Source: Caenorhabditis elegans
Lineage: Eukaryota; Nematoda; Chromadorea; Rhabditida; Rhabditidae
NCBI RefSeq assembly: GCF_000002985.6
Contig: NC_003279.8
Location: 11,160,001-11,224,000, forward strand
Direction of reading: 5' to 3'
DNA: 64,000 nucleotides
Under the pieces are notes generated by a model. The model was given only the letters and a program-made list of their open reading frames with translations. It had not been told where the DNA came from and made no database searches. A program made the translations under genes and the position numbers. Position 1 is the stretch's first letter. Every line of letters starts with the position of its first letter. This document shows positions 22,064 to 34,299 of this stretch, in pieces.

Positions 22064-22070
22064 CTGAAAT
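22064..22070 (-). promoter_or_regulatory. Probable trans-splice acceptor of rsr-1
   Basis: On the - strand ATTTCAG is followed by one A and then the ATG of rsr-1. This is the usual arrangement for an SL1-accepting outron end. Confidence 0.6.
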
Positions 22071-22816
22071 TGAAAAATTTGAACTTTTAATAGCGCAATC
22101 GTGTAGAAGAGCAGAAAACTAGAAAAAATCGATATTTCCGCTCATTTTCAGTGTTTAAACGCGAATTTTCCTAGCAAACACCTAAATTCTCGCAGAAAAC
22201 TTGATTTTAAGCCAAAATTTCTCAAAAACTCGAAAATACTCCAGTTTAAGAAATATTTTAAGCTTCCTTTTACTGGAAAAACCCAGATATTCGGTGTGCA
22301 AACAGTAAAAACTTGCAAAATTTCGAAAATATCTTTTTCCCCCTGTTTTCAGCCAAATTTTTTTAGATTTGTAGATTTTTAGACTAAAAAAGTGATATTT
22401 TACGCGAAAATCGCTATTTTTTCAATAAAACACAAGAAAATTTCAAGAAAAACCAAATAAATCCGCAAAAAACCACGAAAAATCCCTGAAAAACCAATAA
22501 AAACGCAGCGTCGTCGCAAAAAACGCGCCAGCAGCCCGCCTTGCGCGTTTCTCGTGCACGCTGGCGCATTTCTCGATTTCGGCGGAAATTCAAATATGAA
22601 ATTCAATTTTTCTCCCAAAATTGAGCCCCAGAGCACTTTTCCGCTGAGCAAGTGTGCAAAAACGATCAAAAATGATTAGAAAATCACATTTGTTATGCAA
22701 ATTATGCCAGCTGAGAATGTGTAACCACCCAAGCGCATAACTTATTCTATTATTGGTCTCGGTCTGCCGGGTTTTCGCGATTTTTCTTCATTTTTTCAGC
22801 TTTTCCAGCCAAAAAA
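22071..22816. promoter_or_regulatory. Divergent promoter region of rsr-1 and the serpentine receptor gene
   Basis: This 750-bp spacer separates two divergently transcribed genes. It holds a GC-rich island at 22500-22580 (CGCGCCAGCAGCCCGCC and CGTGCACGCTGGCGCA) and a TCTCGGTCTGCCGG stretch before the receptor start. No binding site can be named with confidence. Confidence 0.5.
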
Positions 22817-25800
22817 ATGGGCTCTGCCACGTGGATTTGTCCGTATGGGCCTCCGGATTATTACATGAAGACTCTGCAATTAATCGGACTATTTTCATTG
22901 CCAATTAATTTCTTGTGCTTTTATTTTGTGTGGTTTTATACACCAAAAGAGTCAAAATTTCGATATTGTTTAGCTTATTTTCAGGTGATTTTTGTAGTCT
23001 ATAGTCTGCACTACAAACTACAGAAAAGCTCGTGTACTCCCGGTGGACAAGCGACCGGTGAAAATTCTTCTTTTTATTTTCTTCATTAAAATTTTTGGAT
23101 ACTTGCGGCTAATTTTTTTTGTTTTTAACGGTCAAGTCACTAACTTATACAGTTTTTGGGTTAAAAACTGCTGAAAAATATAAAATTTTCACTTAAAAAC
23201 TGTGTTTGATTAGCGAAAACCGACAAAAAACCGCCAAAACTGAAACTAAAAACTTGTACTCGGGGAGTACACGAGCTGCGTAAATCGACACATGACCCCT
23301 TTGCCGGTTTACTGGAAATTTTCAATTCCGGCAATTTGCCGATTTGCCGGATATTTTAAGTTCCGGCAATTTGCCGATTTGCCGGGAATTTAATTTTAGG
23401 CATTTTGCCGGTTTACCGATTTACCGGAAATTTCAATTCCGGCAATTTTTCGATTTGTCAGAACTTTCCAATTCCGGCAGTTTGCCGATTTGCCGGAAAT
23501 TTTCAATCCGGCAATTTGTCGAGTCGCCGGAAATTTCAATTCCGGCAATTTGCTGATTTGCCGGAAATTTTCCATTCCGGCAATTTGCCGGTTTGCCGGA
23601 AATTTTTCAGTTTTGGCAATCTCTGAGCCTCAACTAATATTATAAACTCCGTGTGTTTGAGTCAAAAAGTTGGTTGAGGCTAATAGCCTTTTGTAGTTTG
23701 TAGTCTCTGAGCCTCGACCAAAAAAAAAACTTTCCAGTTCATCGCATTTCTTGTGGAAGTAGACATGTCACTGGTCTGCCCGGGATTTTATTTATTTCCA
23801 CTGATGGGCGGCTATAATCTCGCAGAAACGAACCGGCTGTTCAGCGGCCACCAAACTGTGGTAGGCGATGGAAGAGGGAAACCTCTTCCACGGCCGTGTG
23901 TCGATTTACGCACACCGCGTGCACGGGCTTCTGACCTTCCTCATGATGTTATGTGCGCTCCATTGACAATCCAATTTTACATACACGTGGTGTCAGAGTG
24001 TCCCATTTCGGCTTGATCTACGTTGATCTACAAAAAATGCGGGAACGTGCTGACGTCACATTTTTTCGACCAGAAAATTTCCGCTTTTTTTGTAGATCAA
24101 ACCGTAATGGGACAGCCTGACGTTGAAAACTAAATGCGTGCTCACCACGTGCATTTAGTTTTCAACGTGGCCGAGTTTGGCAAACTCTTCCATTTCAAAA
24201 TATGAGGGAAGTCAGAAGCGCGTGGCCGTGGTAGAGGTTTCTCTTCCATAAATATGGGGTTTTTTTTCAGGTGTTCGGCTATTTCAAGTTCAGTTTTGAA
24301 CTTCCCAGCCTTCTGTTATGCTTCATTTACCGCCACAATGCAGCCGCAAATTTCAATCCGGTACGTGTGATGTCAGAACGTCACATTTTGGTTTGATCTA
24401 CAAAAAAATGCGGGAGTAGAGACGTGCTGACGTCACCTTTTTTTGGACTAAAAATTCCCGCATTTTTCGTAGATCAAACTGTAATCGGACAGCCTGACAC
24501 TATTACGTGTTCTTCTTAATTTAATTATTTAATAGTGATGTCAGTATGTCCCATTCCGGTTTGATCTACCAAAAATGCGGGAGTAGAGACGTGCTGACGT
24601 CACATTTTTTGGACTAAAAATTCCCGCATTTTTTGTAGATCAAACTGTAATGGGGCAGCCACTATTTATTCTAATCGTATAATTCTCCCAGAAATTCAAA
24701 ATACGCCGGTCAATCCAATATCTGGTAATCGCAACGTGTCACACTTTCCCATTTGTCACCGCGATTTGCTTGCTAAAATCAGAGCTGAGCCACGTGCAGC
24801 AAGTTAGGATTCTGGAGAAGGTGAGGCGCTACAAACTACAAACTAGAGAGACTGCAAACTACACCCAGAATTGGCCCAATTGCCTGCACATCCTAGATCA
24901 CCGCGGATTCGTCATGTACGATCCGTTTGACAACCCGTGGACCACTGCAGTCGGCCTTTCTGCGATGGTTTATATTTCGGTTTTTACGTTGTAAGTCTGG
25001 AATTTCACGTGATCTACAAAAAATGCGGGAACTTTGGCGCCCAAGAGTCTGCGTCCAAGTTCCCGCAATTCTTGTAGATCAAACTTTTTCACTTGTTTCT
25101 CAGGCCTATAGTTAACCCAATTTTCCAGATTTGGAGCCTATGTCGGATTCCATACCGTATATATCCTGCAGAAGGTCAAACCTCACCTATCACCGCAGAC
25201 CTACGCCGGGCACAAGAACGCAATGATTAATTTAGTGATGCAGTGTGTTGTACCTATTGTATGCGTTATTACGCCGTTCAACTTGATTTTCCTAGTGGTT
25301 TACTATGATTTGTGGCAGTATCAACGTAATTTTTTTTTACAGTTGAAATTTTGGTCTCCCCATAAGGAGTCTGATCTACAAAAAATGCGGGAAATTTTTC
25401 CCCCAGAAAAACATGCCGTCAGCACACTCCTAACCATGCAAAATCAGTTGAGAACTCTGCGTCTCTTCTCCCGCCTTTTTTGTAGATCAAACCAAAATGA
25501 GACACATTGGCACCAAGTGCCTTTCCCGTTGCATTTCTCGCGCTCCATTGGCAATCGCCTGCCGGACAGCGCGTGGGAAAGTCGTGTACTCCACACGAAC
25601 AAATACGCCGCGGCCGTGGCCGAATCCAAATGGCCTAATTCGACGAACTCTTACATTACGGGGTTCTGGCCTTCCTCGTTGCATTTTTCGCGCTCCATTG
25701 ACAACCGTCTGCCGGACAGAACGTGGGAAAGTTGTGTACTCCTCACGGACAAATACATTTAGTTTTACAACAAAAACCTAGCCGCGACGCGACACGCAAC

Positions 25801-26133
25801 GCGCCGCAAATCGACCCCGGTCGTGGCCAAATTTACATGACCTAATTAGACCTCTTCCATGTCGAAAACGGAAAAAAATTCACAAATTCCAGAATCCGCC
25901 ACAAATTTATTCTTCCTAATGTCAGCTCAATCTATGGCTACATCACTTGTAATTATTCTATCGAACCGGAGATTCAAAAGATTAATTTTGGAGAAGCTTT
26001 TGATCATGTTAGCTGGCTTCAAATCTTGTAAAGCTCAATTAATTTTATTTTCAGACCGTACAAAATTGCGGAGACCTTTACACCGCCCAGTTTGCATGTG
26101 TATCAGTCGTCTACGAGGGTCGCGCCGTCTTAA
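22817..26133 (+). CDS. Serpentine chemoreceptor (Srh/Sri type GPCR), last splice donor apparently lost
   Basis: Exons 22817-22984, 23738-23860, 24271-24360, 24692-24820, 24869-24990, 25129-25325 and 25893-25968 join in phase into a seven-helix receptor beginning MGSATWICPYGPPDYYMK. Recognisable segments are TLQLIGLFSLPINFLCFYFV, FIAFLVEVDMSLVCPGFYLFP with LMGGYNL after it, and VCVITPFNLIFLVVYYDLW, ending in FFLMSAQSMATSLVIILSNR. The expected last exon, 26055-26133, follows a TTTCAG acceptor and would give NRPYKIAETFTPPSLH to a stop, the normal tail of the family. The matching donor, however, reads CCG|GAGATT instead of GT. Without that splice, reading runs on to 26170 with an unrelated basic tail. 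Such receptors are usually expressed in sensory neurons. Whether this copy works is uncertain. Confidence 0.8.
23296..23626. repeat. GCCGGAAATT repeat array in receptor intron 1
   Basis: Nine or more units of the TTCCGGCAATTTGCCGATTTGCCGGAAATT type, followed by one GTTGAGGCT / GTAGTTTGTAG module at 23670-23725. Confidence 0.8.
23862..24250. repeat. Repeat in receptor intron 2, containing a nested MITE
   Basis: GGAAGAGGGAAACCTCTTCC and later CGTGGCCGTGGTAGAGGTTT, with GTGCGCTCCATTGACAATCC, resemble a dispersed Caenorhabditis repeat. The 130-bp palindromic MITE at 23991-24121 is inserted in the middle. Confidence 0.55.
23991..24121. mobile_element. Palindromic MITE copy 1 (TGTCAG..GATCTACAAAAAATGCGGGA family)
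   Basis: Inverted halves: GTCCCATTTCGGCTTGATCTAC at the left pairs with GTAGATCAAACCGTAATGGGAC at the right, each with TTCCCGCATTTTTTGTAGAT-like inner arms. The ends are TGTCAG and CCTGACG. Confidence 0.8.
24371..24661. mobile_element. Palindromic MITE copies 2 and 3, side by side
   Basis: 24371-24498 and 24539-24661 repeat the structure of copy 1, including TGCGGGAGTAGAGACGTGCT in the left halves and AAAAATTCCCGCATTTTT in the right. Both are in receptor intron 3. Confidence 0.8.
25003..25510. mobile_element. Further MITE copies 4 and 5 in receptor introns
   Basis: About 25003-25090 is a short copy (GTGATCTACAAAAAATGCGG..CTTGTAGATCAAAC). About 25349-25507 is a longer one (GATCTACAAAAAATGCGGGA..TTTTTGTAGATCAAACC). 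Confidence 0.7.
25526..25850. repeat. Direct duplication in receptor intron 6
   Basis: GTTGCATTT(C/T)TCGCGCTCCATTG followed by CTGCCGGACAG and CGTGGGAAAGT occurs at about 25536 and again at about 25678, an approximately 80-bp unit copied 150 bp apart. Open frames across it are repeat-derived. Confidence 0.75.
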
Positions 26134-26309
26134 TTCGGGATTTAAATGTTTTTTTTTAATATTTAAATAAATGTATGCACATATATAAAAGGAGTTTCTG
26201 TCTGTATTTTTGATTTTAATATATTTTTCCCAAAAAACTTAAAATTTAATTAACCTTTGCCTATTAAAATATTTGAAACTCGTTTTTTTCCGGTTGAAAT
26301 TGAAATTAC

Positions 26310-26945
26310 GGCAAAATTCGAGTGTCAGGTTGTCCAATTACCATTTGATCCAGGGATGTGAGGCAAATGATTATTCCGGCAAAATCGGCAAATTGTCGGA
26401 ACTGAAAGCTTCTGACAAACTGGCGAATTGCCGGAATTGAAAAGTTCCGGCAAATCGGCAAATTGCCGGGACTGAAAATTTCCGACAAATGGGCAAATTG
26501 CCGGAATTGAAAATTTCCGGCAAACCGGCAAACGGCCAGAACTGAACATTTCCGGCAAATCGGCCAATTGTCTGAACTGAAAATATCTGGCAAATTGACA
26601 AATTGCCGGAATTGAAAATTTCGGCAAATTAACCAGTTGTCTGAACTGAAAATATCTGGCAAATAGGCAAATTGCCGAAACTAAGTATTTCCGGCAAATC
26701 AGCAAATTGCATGAACTTAAAATTTCCGGCAAATCGGCAAATTGCTGGAATTGTGAATTTCCGGCAAATCAGCAACTTGCTAGAACTGAAAGTTTACGGC
26801 AAATCGGCAAATTGCCAGAACTGGGAATTTCCGGCAAATTGACAAAACGCAAGAACTGAAAATTTCCGGCAAACCGACAAATTGCCGAAACTGAAAATTT
26901 CCGGCAAATCGGCAAAATGCCGAAAATAAAAATATCTGACAAGTC
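26310..26945. repeat. GCCGGAAATT repeat array
   Basis: About 15 units of roughly 36 bp, mostly AATTTCCGGCAAATCGGCAA-type, all in one orientation. Confidence 0.85.
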
Positions 26946-27434
26946 GGCAAGCGTCGCTCTACATGACGAGTATTTAACTTTTTAACTCAAAATCAAAGCA
27001 AATTCACAGTTTAATTGAACTATAACCAAAAGTCCTCCATTTCCCATCAAATTCACCCAAAAAAAGTTCCAAAAAGCACTCTAAATCCCCCGATCCAGCC
27101 TGGAAAAACCCTCTAAAATTTCGGAAAAAAGATGCTAAAATTTCAAGATGGGTGAGCGGAGATAGTGAGAGGCGGCTGGATGAGGCTGGGGAAGGGACGA
27201 GTGAATTTCAAGTCATCTTTCTTTTTTTTTTGCTGCCTTTTCTTCTTTTTTCCCCAATTTTCTTCGACTTTTCGGACATTCAAAGGGTCGGTGAGACGCA
27301 GAGAACTGCAGTGTAATCGGACGTTAAATGTTGTCTTGAATTGTGTATGTTGAAATTTCGTAAGACGAAGACTACAAACTACAAATTGCGGTTTGTCTGA
27401 ATTATTTCTAAAACAAACAAACAAAGACAAACTG

Positions 27435-27945
27435 TTTCGGCAAATTGGCAAATTGCCGGAATTGTAAATTTACGGCAATTCGGCAAATTGCCGGAATTGT
27501 AAGTTTCCGGCAAATCGGCAAATTGCCGGAATTGACAATTTACGGCAAATCAGCAATTTACCGGAGTTGCGAATTTCCGGCACACCGGTAATTTGTCGGA
27601 ATTGACATTTCCAGCAAGTCGGCAAATTGGCAAAAATGAATATTTCCGGCAACTCGGCAAACCGATAGTTTGCCGGAACTGAAAATTTCCGGCATTTTGG
27701 CAAATCGGTAATATGCCGAAATTAAAAATGTCCGGCAAACCGACAAACCGGCACCATGCCGGAATTGAAACTTTCCGGCATTTCGGCGAACCAACAATCT
27801 GCCGAAGTTAAAAATGTCCGGCAAACTGGCAAGTTGCCAAAAATGAAAATTTCCGGCGAACCGGTAAACCGACAATCTGGCAAAATTGAAAATGTCCGGC
27901 TAGTCGACAAATTGCCGGAAAATAAATTTGCCGAATCGCCATCAC
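27435..27945. repeat. GCCGGAAATT repeat array
   Basis: About 11 units of 36-60 bp in the CCGGCAAATCGGCAAATTGC orientation, followed by TTGAGGCT-type modules to about 28110. Confidence 0.85.
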
Positions 27946-28079
27946 TGCTAGAAACTACAGAATTATCGTCAGCCTCAACCAATATAAGTTCTAACTGAAA
28001 AAGACTACAAACTACAAAATTTGTGAGCCTCATCCAACGACAATCGTTGTAGTTTGTAGTCAAAGGAAAAGACTACAAA

Positions 28080-28560
28080 CTACAAAAGCTCCTTCAGCCT
28101 CAACCCCAAGTTCTCATCGGCCTCTTCCGCCTATAACCTCGTTTCATCGTCAGTCGACCCCAGCACTCACTAAATTTCCAGAGTCCCCATTGCCTCCCCA
28201 TACACACTTTCCGTCTGTCTGTCTGTCCCCCATTGCTCTCTCGTTCCCATGTACTTTCTCTGCGTCTCTCATCTTGCAGTGCTCCATCACAATGTCTAAC
28301 TGTCTGCGGCGCAGGCCTCACACACAAAAGAAGAAGTTTCAGAGGTTTCAGAGGTCCCTGGGAGCCGGGAGAAAAGGGAGAGCAACATCACATTTCTGCA
28401 AAAAAAGCCAACAAAGAATTGAGAAGAGAAAGAAGAAAGAAAGAAGGAAAAAGAAGAGAAAAGAGTTTGAATGTGTGTGTATGTGACTTGGACCCTCTGA
28501 CAGAAGCTCGACGTTTTTCTTGGTGCCAATCCCCTTAAAATGTTTCAGACATTTTTGGCA
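28080..28560 (+). other. Non-repetitive CT-rich island
   Basis: It contains TCTGTCTGTCTGTCCCCC, TCTCTGCGTCTCTCATCTTG and then a purine-rich stretch (GAAGAAAGAAAGAAGGAAAA). The composition resembles Caenorhabditis promoter or 5' regions. A 3'-splice-like TTGCAG precedes an ATG at 28292 that opens a basic 64-codon frame, but low complexity makes that frame weak. Confidence 0.35.
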
Positions 28561-28769
28561 TTTTTTTTCAGTTGTAGTCTGTAGTTTTTGTAGTTTGTAG
28601 GCCATCACTGGGCAGGCTCTTCTGCTCTTCAGCTTCACAGCTTCAAAAATCATGGTGTAGTTTTTGGTCCGAAACCCGAAGCTTAACGAGTTCAGGCCAC
28701 AAACCTTTTATAGTTTGTGTGTCAGGCACGCGCTGCAAATGGGCAAATCAACAAATTGGTTTTTCTCAA

Positions 28770-29690
28770 CTTTCCGGCAAAATCGGAAAACAGGCAAATT
28801 ACCGGAATTGAAAAGTTCTGGAAAATCGGCAATTGACCGAAAACCAAAATTCCGGAAAATTGGCAAACTTCATTTTCTATAGAAATTGCTCTTTTTCACA
28901 AAATAGATGTAGGAACACTCGTAGAATGTGTACAATTTTGCCGATTAAAATTGAAATTCTGAAAATTCCAAAAAAAAAAAAGCGCAAAACCACAACTTGC
29001 CGAAAATTTTTCGGCAATTGCGGTCTTGCCGGTTTGCCGGAAATATTCAGTTTCGGCAATTTTCCGGCTTGCCGGAAATATTCAATTCCGGCAATTGGCC
29101 GGTGTGTCGTTTTGCCGGAAATATTCAGTTTGGGCAATTTGCCGTTTTTCCGGTTTGCCAGAAATTTCAAGTCTAGTAATTTGCCAGTTTGCCGGAAATA
29201 TTCAATTCTGGCAATATTGGGATATGCCGGTTTTTTTGCTGAAACTTTTTTTTGCTGAAACTCGAGCAGGCTTTTCAATTGTCGAGAATATCGGAAAACA
29301 GAGATTTTCCAAATTTCTCGTTTTTTTCCTGAAAAACCCAATTTTGACCTACTCTTGTTTTAAATTTTTGGCTGATTGTGAGGCCTAGATCAACGTGTAG
29401 TTTGTAGTGCAAGCCACTACAGGGTCAAGCTCATCTGAAGGCCAATGTAGTTTGTTTGTAGAGCAGGTGAACGGAGAGCGCCGTTCGGCAATTTTTTTGG
29501 CCGGCTAATTGCCGGTTTTGCCGAAAATTTTAATTTCTGGCAAATTGCCAATTTGCCGGAAATTTTTGGAAAGATTTTTCATAAGACGGAAACACTATGC
29601 TTTTCGGAAAACTGCCGTTTTTTCCGGCAATTGTCGATTTGCCGGAAATTTCCAATTCCGGCAATTTGCCAATTTGCCGATTTGTTCCAC
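28770..29690. repeat. GCCGG-type repeat arrays
   Basis: Blocks at about 28770-28870, 29020-29240 and 29490-29690, in both orientations. Confidence 0.75.
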
Positions 29691-30649
29691 AGCTATTAAG
29701 TCAAGGCTAACAAAACTTTTATAGTTTGTAGCCCCGCCAATTGACTACCAGCTGGTGCTCGTAAATCTTGGGGCGAAGAGACCAATTATTAGGATTTTTA
29801 TGACAGGTGTGGGCCATTTTTAGAAATCCATGAGTAGTACTCAAACTCACATGATGTTTCCAGATTTCCCATAAATCTCGTTTTTTTTTTGAGAAAAAAA
29901 GAAACAGAGAAAAGGGAAACTAATCTGAAATTCTCTCATTTTCAGCTTATTTTCAGCCACCCCCTCCTGGTCACTTGATCTCTAAATCCCCGCGCTCCCC
30001 GATTTTCCACTTTTTCTTCACTTTTACCTTTGAGATTAGACGCTTAATCGTCTGAAAATGCCTGCAAACTCGTTTTTTTCACGCTTCAGCCCCCCACTGA
30101 AACTTCCTGTGCTCTTCGAGCAGCAATATGTGCTTTTTGTGCATTTCGGATAAGCCTCTCCTTCACTTTCTACTTGCTCTAAAAAAAATATGTCAGGAAG
30201 GGGGAAAGAAGAAGAAGTACGCCGTTTTTTTTTGCTTCTCGTGCTGAAATTAATTTCATTGCTCTTTTTTTTTGTCCATTTTTTTCAGGACTCTGACTTT
30301 TGAAAAATGCGTGACTACAAACTAAAAATAATTGTAGTTTGTAGTCGTTACTACAAACTAGAATTTTTTCTGAATATCGAAAAGTTGTCTCTGAAAATTT
30401 TTTAATTTAACGTTTTCGAAAAAAAATTTTTGAAAATTTTTGAATTTTGAAAAATATAAAAAAAACAGAAATATTTTCTCTGATAAATTAAGGAATTGAA
30501 AAAAATAATTTTTTTTAAAGTTTGGTATGTTTTAAATTTTGTTCTGAAAACCGCCAAAACCCCATTAAAAAATTCTTAAAAATATAAAAAAAAATTAGAC
30601 ATTTAATTTTTTTTCTTTGAAAAAATTGGAAAATTAAACAATTTGCCGA

Positions 30650-30815
30650 ATATTCGGTTTGTATGAAAATCATATGAAAATTTCCGGCAAATCGGCAAAT
30701 TACGGAAAATGAAAATTTCCGGCAAATCGGCAAATTACGGAAAATGAAAATTTCCGGCAAATCGGCAAATTACGGAAAATGAAAATTTCCGGCAAATCGG
30801 CAAATTGTCGGAATT
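30650..30815. repeat. Exact tandem repeat, about four copies of a 42-bp GCCGG-type unit
   Basis: AAAATTTCCGGCAAATCGGC and then AAATTACGGAAAATG is repeated at about 30676, 30712, 30748 and 30784 with almost no change. This is the youngest-looking of these arrays. Confidence 0.85.
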
Positions 30816-31444
30816 GAAGGCGGAAGTCGGCGCGGCTGCCGTTTTGGCGCCTGCATGGAAGCCCCACAGCCTCAATCAAAAATCGCTACTCCCTTTTCTT
30901 TAACCTCCGGCTCTTTTTTTGTGCTAAAACTTGCTCTCTGAATAGAAAATCAAATCTTTTCAGAAGTTTCTTGAAGGGGGCCCTGACCTCTTGAAACTTT
31001 TCCACAACCCTCCGCCGCTTTCTTCTTCTTATTCCCTTTTGCTCTCTCCGCATTTTTATGAATTTCTGAATAGAGGGAAACTGCGGCTCCGTGAGCACAA
31101 AGGTACTTTTTTGATGGTGCCTGAGAGCCTGCTGAAACGGGAAGGGAATCGTAGGAGTTTTCGTCCAAATTCCACAATTTTCTCTTACTTTACACTCTGG
31201 GGGCTCCATCACCAAGTGACACTTACCCACAATGCCCTGGAAATGCACTTTACTCTGTCAGGATTTTTTTGTTGTTGAAAAATCTGGATTTTCTAGGTGA
31301 AACTCTCTTGAAAATGTGGAATTTTTGACGGTTCTTTTTTTTTGCTCTTTTCTGAAATTTTTCAGCTGTCAAAATTGACAATTTTCAGTTTTCACTTAAG
31401 TTTGACTGGAAATTTCGCCTGAAAATTAAAGATTGCGGTGTGAA

Positions 31445-32235
31445 GCAGGTTCGGCAAATTGGAAAATTGCCGGTTTGCTGATTTGCCGGAAATTTTCGAT
31501 TCTGGCACTTTGCCAATTTGCCGGAAATTGTCGATTTTGGCAGTTTGCCGGTTTACCGGAAATTTTCAATTCCGGCAATTGATCGTTTTGCCGGAAATTT
31601 TCAATTCCGGCAATTTGCCGTTTTACCGGAAATTTCAAACTCCGGCAATTTTCCGATTTGCCGGAAATTTCAAGTTCCGCCAATTTGCCGGAAATTTCTA
31701 ATTCCGGCACTTTGCCGATTTGCCGGAAGTTTCAATTCCTGCAATTCGCCGATTTGCCGAAATCTTTCAATTCTGGCAATTTGTCGGTTTGCCTGAAATT
31801 TTCAATTCCGGCAATTGACCGTTTTGCCGGAAATTTTCAATTCCGGCAATTTGCCGATTTACCGGAAATTTCAAACTCCGGCAATTTTCCGATTTGCCGG
31901 AAATTTCAAGTTCCGCCAATTTGCCGGAAATTTTCAATTCCGGCAATCTGCCGATTTGCCAGAAATTTTCAATTCCGCCAATTTGCCAATTTGCCGATTT
32001 GCCGAAATCTTTCAATTCTGGCAATTTGTCGGTTTGCCTGAAATTTTCAATTCCGGCAATTTGCCGATAAGCTGAAAATTTTGAATTCCGGCAGTTTGCC
32101 GATAAACTTAAAATTTTGAATTCTGGCAGTTTGCCGGTTTGCCGGAAATTTTCAATTCCGACAATTTGCCGGAAATTTCAAATTCCGGCAATTCGCCGAT
32201 TCGCCGAAAATTTTCAATTCTGGCAATTTGTAAGC
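31445..32235. repeat. Large GCCGGAAATT repeat array with an internal duplication
   Basis: More than 20 units of about 36 bp. The stretch from about 31540 to 31770 recurs at about 31795-32035, showing higher-order duplication of a block of roughly 250 bp. Confidence 0.85.
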
Positions 32236-32489
32236 TTTTCTTCTCGGGGAATACACAAGCTTCGTAAATCGACACATGGTCGCGGTAGCTAAAAGTACGA
32301 AAAATCTGAAAATTTCTGAGTTTTCCAATATATGACCGCTGAAAATTTCTAAAAGAATTTCAAAAAAGTGTGAATTTTTCAGGAGAAACTTTTTTTTCAA
32401 TTTTTAAAAAATTTTTGAGTGAGGCTAGATGCTACAAAGTACACAACTAGGCTTGTCGAGTTTCGCTTTTTCAAGGCCACCACGGCAAG

Positions 32490-32805
32490 TTCGGCAAATC
32501 GGAAACTCGCCGGTTTGCCGGTTTGCCGGAAGTTTTCAATTCCGGCAATTTGCCAATTTGCCAGAAATTGTCATTATTGGCAAATTGCCGATTTGCCGGA
32601 AATTTCTATTTTTGGTAAATTGCCGATTTGCCGGAAATTTTTAATTCCGGCAATTTGCCGATTTGCCGAAAAATTCAATTCCATCAATTTGCCGATTTGT
32701 CGGAATTTTTTTAAATTTTCGCCACATTGCCGATTTGCCAATCTGCCGGAAATTTTCAATTCCATCACTTTTCCGATTTACCGGAAGTTTAAATTCCGGC
32801 AAGTT
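32490..32805. repeat. GCCGGAAATT repeat array
   Basis: Eight or nine units of the same family, in the TTCCGGCAATTTGCCGATTT orientation. Confidence 0.8.
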
Positions 32806-33654
32806 TTTGTAGTTTGTAGTCGCGAGCCTCAACCAACACCTTTTGGCGCGCGGCCCCACCAATTCTGTGGTCTCTTCTAGCTACAGTACTCTCTCCGTCC
32901 ACTCAACATTAGCACCACCAAAAAAAAAAAAAGTTTTATTAGTCAGCACACAGTCTCCTGTTATGGGAAAAAGGTCTCCCTTCACAACCTCGTATTACTC
33001 ATTTGCACTTTTAAGACGGGGTGAAAGTTTGAAAATTTGAATTTTTTGGGCGCGAAAATTTTTTTTTGAATTTCCACGGCGCGAAATTAAAAAATTCAAA
33101 TATTTTCATATTTTCCCAATTCCCTGTGGATTTCTGAGGTCAAATTTTGGAAAATTTCTTTAAAATACGTGCTAATTTCCAGCCCGATTCCACAGATTTC
33201 TCTCTCGTAATTCCACGTTTTGTCTCTAAAAAAAAAAATTTTCAATCATTTTTTGTTTCCTTTTCCCATTTCGCCAGTTTTCTTCGTCTCCAACTCATAA
33301 AAAGTTGGAATTTTTCTGAAAATGTGAGCTTTTGATGGGGGGTTTCTATGGAAAATTGTTTAGATTTTATTCGAAAAATCTGAAATTCGATACCTACCCC
33401 TGCAAAGTGTCAGGAAATTACTGAAAACTTGATTTTAGAGTGAAAAAGTTGTAGTTTGTAGTCTTTACCATTTTTTTTTCATTTTAAAAACCGTTTTAAT
33501 ATGTTTAAAATATCATCGAAAACGAATTTCAGCACGCGAAAGCTGTAGTTTGTAGTGTCCCACTGTACTTTTTGTAGTTTGTAGTCTGTAAAATTCTGTA
33601 AAATTCGCAGAAAAACTTAGTTTCGGTACGCAAAAATCTGTAGTTTGTAGTTAC

Positions 33655-34290
33655 GATTTTTTCCGACAAATCGACAAATTGCCGGAATTGAAACTTCCGG
33701 CAAATCGGCAAATTGCCGGCATTTAAAATTTCCGGCAAATCAGCAAATTGTCGGAATTGAAAATTCCGACAAATCGGCAAATTGCCGGAATTGAACATTT
33801 CCGACAAATCGGCAAATTGCCGGAATTGAACATTTCCGACAAATCGGCAAATTGCCGGCATTTAAAATTTCCGGCAAATCGGCAAATTGGCAGAAATGAA
33901 ACTCACGGCAAATCGGCAAATCGGCAGAACTGATATTTCCGACAAATCGGCAAATTGCCGAAAATGAAAATTTCCGGCAAATCGGCAAAATGCCAGAATT
34001 GAAAAATTCCGGCAAATCGGCAAATTGGCAGAACTGATATTTCCGACAAATCTGCAAATTGCCGGAATTGAAAATTTCCGACAAATCGGCAAATTGGCAG
34101 AAATGAAACTCACGGCAAATCGGCAAATTGGCAGAACTGATATTTCCGACAAATCTGCAAATTGCCGGAATTGAAAATTTCCGACAAATCGGCAAATTGG
34201 CAGAAATGAAATTTCTGACAAATCAGCAAACTGCCAGAATTGTAAATTTCCGGCAAATTGGCAAATCGTCATACTGCCGCTTTGCCGAAA
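33655..34290. repeat. GCCGGAAATT repeat array with higher-order units
   Basis: About 17 units. A block containing GGCAGAACTGATATTTCCGA recurs near 33911, 34028 and 34132, so larger blocks were duplicated in tandem. Confidence 0.85.
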
Positions 34291-34299
34291 TTTTCTGGG

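Noticed and set aside
26325..26732. 135-codon - strand frame
   Set aside because: Same repeat translated (LPEILSSGNLPICR type); no splice or start evidence.
28233..28538. Basic Lys/Arg-rich frames of about 100 codons
   Set aside because: Driven by GAAGAAAGAAAG low-complexity DNA.
31458..32080. Several overlapping open frames of 80-127 codons, both strands
   Set aside because: They lie wholly within the GCCGGAAATT array; the peptides (ICRKFSIPAICRFAGN and similar) are translations of the repeat unit.
33740..34272. 151- and 136-codon - strand frames
   Set aside because: Repeat array translation, as above.
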